Below, one piece after another: positions 59,458 through 64,000 of a stretch of 64,000 nt of DNA. Both the position numbers and the translations under genes were made by a program. Source of the stretch: Psychrobium sp051201665 (GTDB taxonomy: Bacteria; Pseudomonadota; Gammaproteobacteria; Enterobacterales; Psychrobiaceae); contig NZ_CP179210.1 of NCBI RefSeq assembly GCF_051201665.1, positions 992,001 through 1,056,000 on the forward strand, given 5' to 3'. A model generated the notes under the pieces. That model saw only the letters and a program-made list of their open reading frames with translations, was not told where the DNA came from and did not search any database. Numbering within the stretch: position 1 is the first letter of the stretch; each line of letters begins with the position of its first letter.

Positions 59458-61005
59458 CTAATGATAATATTTGTTTCCGCGAACATTTTTATGCTCGATT
59501 TCACCAAGTAAGTCGAGTTGAACTTCCGGCAATGGTTGACGGTCTAGTCCCTTATCTAAGATTGAGCGGATACCTGCGAGTCGCATGATGCCTGTATGTA
59601 AAGCTCGGTGACTGGCGGCTTCTAACCTTGCTGGTGAATATTTCTTCGATAAATTCAGTAATCCTAAACAGACACGATAGCTTTGCTCTGGATGCCGTTT
59701 CGATTGCAGTAATTTGATGACGAGCTCTTCAGTGCTACTACCAATGTCTTTCGCCCACTTTTCAAAACGATGAGGGGACCACTGATCATGCTTGCGATGA
59801 GCGATTGGCATGTGCCCCTCAATTGTCGTGTGTGCACCTATTTTTGATGAACGAGGATGTGAGGCGACACATTCACCATGGTGGTAAAGCCTAACCAACT
59901 CTCCACTGATATGTGCTTCAAGCTTTTGTTTTATCAATGAATGAGGTACAGAGTAATAGTGTTTTTCAACTTCAATATGGTAGTCAATATGTACGGTTAC
60001 TTTCTTAACCTGTGTGTAGATGTAAGGGGTTATAGGCAGTGGCTTTAAAGCGGGTTTATCGATCTCAATAAACTGTGATAACCGGCTCCCAGGCTGCTTT
60101 CTCATTGGCCTTTGATTTAAATCTGTGAGTAGTTCGCAGATCCTTTCATTGAGCTGACGTAGGCTAAAAAACGGTTCATGACGTAACTTGGCCATGATCC
60201 AGCGCTCAACTATTTGTACTGCGACTTCAGCCTTAGCCTTATCTTTGGGGCGATAGGGGCGAGCTGGAACGATGACAGTATTATAATGTGCTGCCATTTG
60301 TTGATACGTTGGATTGAGGTCTGGCTCATAACGACACGCTTTGGTGACACCACTTCTTAAGTTATCAGGGATGAGTAGTTCAGGCATTCCACCGAGAAAC
60401 TCAAAGCAGCGAGCATGACTCATCACCCAGTCTTCAAGGCCTTGACTCCATGTTGCTTCGGCGAATGTATAATTGGAAGCGCCCATCACTGCAACAAATA
60501 CCTGCGCTGTTCGGTACTCCCCCGTTGAACTATTGATGATATTCATTGTGGGGCCGCAGTAATCAATAAATAGCTTTTCACCGGCTTTATGATGCTGCCT
60601 CATTGATGGTTTCTGGCAGCCCAACCACGCTTTATACAGACGACAAAAATGATTGTAACTGTAATGGTTACCGGGGTTTCGCTGTGAGTGCTCCTCCCAT
60701 AAGAGCTGTAGTGTCAGCGTTTTATGTTTTAGTTCTTTATAAATCACCGACCAATTGGGAACTGGTATTGATGCTTTAAGTTTGACCCTAGTCTTTAAGA
60801 ACTCTCGATTAAGCGCCGCATCCGTCCATATTTCGGATAAAGGCCAGCTTGTGATCCCCATTTGTGCAGCTCGGTTTGCATAGCGAGACACTACTGAGGG
60901 CGAAATAGATAAGCTTTTTGCAACCTGACGATGGCTAAGTGAACAGCCGTATTTGAGCCGTAAGATTTCTTTTAATTTACGCATAGAAATAGGTACCGTA
61001 GACAT
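59458..61005 (-). CDS. istA: IS21-family transposase IstA
   Basis: The start at 61005 (MSTVPISMRKLKEILRLKY) is preferred to 61023. It has an N-terminal helix-turn-helix (SHRQVAKSLSISPSVVSRYANRAAQMG), an integrase-like DDE core with aspartates in KLFIDYCGP and LLIPDNLRSGV and a glutamate in RPKDKAKAEVAVQIVERW, and a C-terminal beta-barrel region (VHIDYHIEVEKHYYSVPHSLI). About 515 residues, normal for IstA and apparently intact. Confidence 0.94.
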   Translation of the reverse strand: MSTVPISMRKLKEILRLKYGCSLSHRQVAKSLSISPSVVSRYANRAAQMGITSWPLSEIWTDAALNREFLKTRVKLKASIPVPNWSVIYKELKHKTLTLQLLWEEHSQRNPGNHYSYNHFCRLYKAWLGCQKPSMRQHHKAGEKLFIDYCGPTMNIINSSTGEYRTAQVFVAVMGASNYTFAEATWSQGLEDWVMSHARCFEFLGGMPELLIPDNLRSGVTKACRYEPDLNPTYQQMAAHYNTVIVPARPYRPKDKAKAEVAVQIVERWIMAKLRHEPFFSLRQLNERICELLTDLNQRPMRKQPGSRLSQFIEIDKPALKPLPITPYIYTQVKKVTVHIDYHIEVEKHYYSVPHSLIKQKLEAHISGELVRLYHHGECVASHPRSSKIGAHTTIEGHMPIAHRKHDQWSPHRFEKWAKDIGSSTEELVIKLLQSKRHPEQSYRVCLGLLNLSKKYSPARLEAASHRALHTGIMRLAGIRSILDKGLDRQPLPEVQLDLLGEIEHKNVRGNKYYH

Positions 61006-61124
61006 AGTTATCCTCATCATCAAAATGAAAAGAATAACGGTAAAATGTACCTACAGAACAGAAGAAAGTTGATTAATTGAACAACAACATTATGTGAATT
61101 CATCAATAACATATGGAGCTAAAA

Positions 61125-61216
61125 GTGATCTCCATGAATGTTATTAGGTGATCTCGATGGATGTTATTGAGTGATCTCCATCGATGTTATTAGGTGATCT
61201 CCATGGATGTTAATAT
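61125..61216. repeat. Four tandem 23-bp repeats at the IS21 right end
   Basis: Units begin GTGATCT and contain ATGTTA: 61125-61147, 61148-61170, 61171-61193 and 61194-61216. There are no spacers, so this is not a CRISPR array; it is the multiple transposase-binding end of the IS21 element. Confidence 0.9.
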
Positions 61217-61611
61217 GCAATTGATAAACGATTGGAGTCTGTTTTAGCAATTATTCATGATGTTCTGTCTGCAACCTTTACCACAGATGCGTTAGCGAAA
61301 TTAGCGTGTTTGAGTGCAACGCAATTTAAAGTGGTGTTTAAACAAAGCCTTGAAATGACGGTGCAGCAATATATTCGTCAATATCGAATGCAAAATGCTA
61401 AAGCACTAATTACACATACTGATACGCCCATTGCCATAGTTGCTCAACAGGTCGGTTATCAGGATAGTTCGGCGTTTAGCCGTCAGTTTAAATCTTTTTT
61501 CGGACATTCTCCTACGCAATAATTGCAGATTTTTTGCATTTAAAACAGTCCTTCCTGCACAAATTTTATGTTAAAGCAGCCGATAATAGCGTTTTAGGAC
61601 GGAGTGTTAAC

Positions 61612-62403
61612 ATGAGAATATTAGGTAATAGCTACGCAATCATTGCGATATTGATGGGGGGCGCATTAGCATTATTGGCGAAGGAAGCTAGTGAGGTTCC
61701 GCCGTTTCTGCTATTAGCAATGTGTTTTTTTATCGCGGCGTTAATCATGCCATTATTGAATATTGTTTGCCGGAAAACGAGTGTCGAAAAATCACAATTC
61801 AAGTGGGTGGAAGGGGGCATCGGAATGACTTGTTTACTCGGATTTCATGCTTGTTACTTTATTGCATTGGATTATGCTCCCGTTATAGAGGTGAGTCTAA
61901 TTGGTTATTTGTGGCCCATGTTGTTGGCACTATTGGTAGCGAAAAAAGGAAAAAAATTACAATCATTTGTCGGTGGTTGCATTGGGCTGATAGCCGTTTC
62001 TGTCGTGTTAGGTTGGGATAATCTTAGCTTTGGGTCACAATATTTTATTGGTTATGTGTTGGCATTAACTTGTGCCGTGTTATGGGCGTTTTATTCATGG
62101 TATTTATCGAATAATCAATCGAGTTCTAGCGATATGAGCTGGCAATGTTTGGGCGTTGCAATAGGGGCGTTAGCGATTAGCACAATGTCGGAGCCTTGGA
62201 TGTTTGAGTTGTCTTGGTCTGTCGTTTTAGCCATTGTACTGCTAGGACTTGGCCCTGTTGGCGGGGCGTTTTATTTATGGGACGCTGGTTTGAAACGAGG
62301 AGATAAGTCATTTATTTCGTCATTGAGTTTTTCGACACCGTTATTGTCAGCAATGTTTCTTTCGTTATTTGGCTATGTGGTGTGGTCTAGTCTAGCAGCT
62401 TAA
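61612..62403 (+). CDS. EamA/DMT-family transporter (YddG-like)
   Basis: The start at 61612 (MRILGNSYAIIAI) gives ten membrane segments over 263 residues; the frame is open to 61534 through non-coding-like sequence. EamA features include ALALLAKEASEVPPFLLLAMCF and APVIEVSLIGYLWPMLLALLV, plus a second repeat with LGLGPVGGAFYLWDAGLKRGD. It resembles exporters of aromatic amino acids (YddG). The broken AraC regulator immediately upstream may have been its activator. Confidence 0.87.
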   Translation: MRILGNSYAIIAILMGGALALLAKEASEVPPFLLLAMCFFIAALIMPLLNIVCRKTSVEKSQFKWVEGGIGMTCLLGFHACYFIALDYAPVIEVSLIGYLWPMLLALLVAKKGKKLQSFVGGCIGLIAVSVVLGWDNLSFGSQYFIGYVLALTCAVLWAFYSWYLSNNQSSSSDMSWQCLGVAIGALAISTMSEPWMFELSWSVVLAIVLLGLGPVGGAFYLWDAGLKRGDKSFISSLSFSTPLLSAMFLSLFGYVVWSSLAA

Positions 62404-62518
62404 TTTGGTCGATAGCGTTACTTATCATCGCGGCGGTTATTATTAATTTTCAGACAAATGATGTACAAAGCAGACAGGTTATTAAATAATATGATTTTTA
62501 TTTAATCTTGATTTCGTC

Positions 62519-62767
62519 ATGCCTATCTCTTGTAATCTATACGACACCATTGAGATTGTCTGTATGTTTCACTATCCAGTGACATTGACGCTTATCGATG
62601 GCCAGTTAAAAACAGGGATAGCGAGAGACACTAAGCGCAATGCTGAAAATGAAGAATGTATTGAATTAGATATAGAATGCGAGAGTACGTTAGTCGTTCT
62701 CTCACAACTTGATTCAATGCAGGTTAATATTGAAAACCCGCATCTCAGTTTAGTAAATTTTCGTTAG
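62519..62767 (+). CDS. rof: Rho-binding antiterminator (Rof/YaeO-like)
   Basis: Binds the RNA-entry face of transcription terminator Rho and inhibits it. 82 residues: ISCNLYDTIEIVCMFHYPVTLTLIDGQ matches the family's CDDYDxLEIACMHHLxLTLxLxDG pattern, followed by the small Sm-like beta barrel. Normal length (E. coli 84-86). Alone between the EamA exporter and convergent arsJ. Confidence 0.87.
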   Translation: MPISCNLYDTIEIVCMFHYPVTLTLIDGQLKTGIARDTKRNAENEECIELDIECESTLVVLSQLDSMQVNIENPHLSLVNFR

Positions 62768-62780
62768 TAAGCATTCGCTA

Positions 62781-64000
62781 CTAACTAGAGGCCTTATTTG
62801 CATCGCTATCTTGTGATGGTAGCTTTAAAGAAAGTAGCGTTGCCAATGCGATGAAGGCGGTTGAAATCCACAAACAAGCCGTCAAACCATAAGCTTGGTA
62901 TATCAATCCAGATAATACAGTGCCAATTAAACGACCCATCGCGTTGGCCATGTAGTAAAAGCCAACATCGAGTGACACACCATCGTTACCTGCAAAACGA
63001 ACAATTAAATAACTGTGTAATGATGAATTCACCGCAAATAATGCCCCAAAGACTAAAAGCCCGCCGATTAAACTTGCTTTGATGTAAAAGTCCATGGTTA
63101 ATGCCACCGCAATTAATGCAGGAATTAATGTGAGTAAAGCTGCCCATTTAACCGCTGTGCGACTCGATGGGACGTTTTTACTATGCTCTCCATTACCCGT
63201 AATTTTAGGCGCGATGGACTGAACGATGCCGTAAGCAATCACCCAGCTCGCCATAAAACCACCAACCCACCAATGGTTCCAGTCAAAAATTTGCGCTAAA
63301 AAGACAGGCAGTGCGACAACAAACCATACATCACGAGCACCGAATAGGAACAATCGAGCCGCTGATAACACATTAATCGAGTGACTCTTTGAGAACATCT
63401 CTTTAAACTTTGGTTTGTTTTTGGCTTTGCCAATATCACCGCGTAGTGCAAATAAACTAAAACACCACAGACAAAACAAGAACGCCGCCATAGCAGTCAT
63501 CGCATTACTAAAACCTAAGACTGTTAACAACACACCACCCAGGAAAAAACCAATGCCTTTTAGCGCATTCTTAGAGCCAGTAAGCAAGGCTATCCATTGA
63601 TAAAGTTTGTTGTTTTCATTACCAGAGACTAAAAACTTAATCGAGCTCTTAGCACTCATTTTGTTGAGATCTTTGGCAATGCCTGACAATGCTTGAGCGG
63701 CCATAACATAAGCAATAGTTAGCAACTCATTGGGGATTGCTAGCATTAACAACGCAATAACCTGCATTGCCAGACCAATATTCATGGTGCGATTTAACCC
63801 CCATTTAGCACCCAGCCAGCCACCGACAAGATTGGTCACCACGCCGAAAATTTCGTAAAACAGAAACAGCATCGCAATGCTTAAGGCGTTGTAGCCTAGC
63901 TGATGAAAATGCAGCACCACCAGCATGCGCAGCGCGCCGTCGGTTAACGTAAAGCCCCAGTAATTACCAGTGATAATCAAGTATTGCTTAAGGCTTTGCG
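62781..64000 (-). CDS. arsJ: Organoarsenical efflux MFS transporter ArsJ, 5' end outside window
   Basis: Exports 1-arseno-3-phosphoglycerate made by a partner GAPDH, thereby removing arsenate. About 406 residues are present; the frame is open past the window end (KQYLIITGNYWGF follows upstream residues), so the N-terminus lies beyond 64000. Strong ArsJ stretches include LTDGALRMLVVLHFHQLGYN, FYEIFGVVTNLVGGWLGAKWG and AAQALSGIAKDLNKMSAKSS. The partner GAPDH and an arsenic regulator would be expected upstream. Confidence 0.93.
   Translation of the reverse strand, partial: QSLKQYLIITGNYWGFTLTDGALRMLVVLHFHQLGYNALSIAMLFLFYEIFGVVTNLVGGWLGAKWGLNRTMNIGLAMQVIALLMLAIPNELLTIAYVMAAQALSGIAKDLNKMSAKSSIKFLVSGNENNKLYQWIALLTGSKNALKGIGFFLGGVLLTVLGFSNAMTAMAAFLFCLWCFSLFALRGDIGKAKNKPKFKEMFSKSHSINVLSAARLFLFGARDVWFVVALPVFLAQIFDWNHWWVGGFMASWVIAYGIVQSIAPKITGNGEHSKNVPSSRTAVKWAALLTLIPALIAVALTMDFYIKASLIGGLLVFGALFAVNSSLHSYLIVRFAGNDGVSLDVGFYYMANAMGRLIGTVLSGLIYQAYGLTACLWISTAFIALATLLSLKLPSQDSDANKASS

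Larger units (their letters stand above)
58615..61219 (-). mobile_element. IS21-family insertion sequence with 6-bp target duplication
   Basis: Ends TGCGTAATAACAT (left) and ATGTTAATATGCA (right) are inverted and keep the TG..CA tips. Flanks ATTGAT at 58609-58614 and 61220-61225 are an exact duplication. It carries istA and istB. The right end has four tandem 23-bp repeats (61125-61216) and the left end shows two, as in IS21-type transposase-binding arrays. Confidence 0.95.
58213..61522 (+). pseudogene. AraC-family regulator split by an IS21 element
   Basis: The N-terminal cupin part (58213-58614, FRSHYHEYHQLVLPLHGVID) and the C-terminal AraC helix-turn-helix part (61226-61522, TDALAKLACLSATQFKVVFKQ to QVGYQDSSAFSRQFKSFFGHSP) join in frame when the IS and one ATTGAT copy are removed (NRID|KRLESVL), giving 232 residues. 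As it stands the two halves are separate ORFs; the first ends 15 bp into the IS and the second lacks the sensor domain. It is upstream of the EamA exporter, which it may have controlled. Confidence 0.92.

Noticed and set aside
61125..61216. CRISPR-like regular repeats
   Set aside because: Four 23-bp units are directly adjacent with no spacers and end exactly at the IS21 terminus; they are the IS end, and no cas genes are present.

Overview
The window looks like chromosome from a marine gammaproteobacterium of the order Alteromonadales (Colwellia, Thalassotalea, Shewanella or Pseudoalteromonas type). This rests on A+T-rich coding sequence, the FecA-like receptor/imelysin/di-heme oxidoreductase cluster, ArsJ, an M1 peptidase next to a DUF6702 protein, and many short inverted-repeat elements. 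No rRNA gene is present, so the genus is not settled.

Layout. 1-1057: end of fumarylacetoacetase. 1368-1999: toxin-antitoxin pair. 2040-5101: decayed small-ORF mobile modules split by an IS4-type element. 5949-15402: Fur-type iron cluster with a TonB receptor, DUF1513 protein, two imelysins and two di-heme oxidoreductases. 15955-22070: broken ompW, LysR regulator with frmA, DEAD-box helicase, mgsA and ilvE. 22531-36116: tRNA-fMet locus holding a 13-kb genomic island. 36282-50052: lipoprotein, M1 peptidase, frameshifted DNA-alkylation-repair gene, purine permease, ureohydrolase, ybbAP/tesA and a ChaN-like lipoprotein. 50359-58157: chemotaxis receptor, CsgG/DUF4810/DUF799 lipoprotein operon, fadL, tapT and a DUF922 protein. 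58213-64000: AraC gene cut by an IS21 element, EamA exporter, rof, and arsJ running off the end.

The island (22747-35761) is bounded by a 54-bp direct repeat that includes the 3' half of initiator tRNA. It carries a tyrosine integrase, an excisionase-like protein, an XRE regulator, a truncated HD protein and an envelope-directed cargo. That cargo is a MotA/TolQ/ExbB-resembling membrane protein, a 30-residue peptide with an aspartate in its membrane helix, an MltD-like transglycosylase, an LprI-like protein and a 1215-residue membrane Ser/Thr kinase with three PEGA repeats and a C-terminal formylglycine-generating-enzyme fold. The last codons of the kinase gene look like the variable region of a diversity-generating retroelement target, but no reverse transcriptase or template repeat is in the window. 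This is the best candidate for an undescribed system: an envelope-spanning sensor with a possibly diversified outer domain.

The second theme is small non-autonomous elements. Three families (about 160, 267 and 261 bp, with four, two and two copies) have inverted ends. They have cut ompW in two, supplied the first 31 codons of a DNA-repair ORF, and supplied a start codon for a decapitated outer-membrane protein. Three insertion sequences are delimited to the base or nearly so, two with exact target duplications. The tRNA-fMet locus also holds degenerate tRNA copies with remodelled arms.
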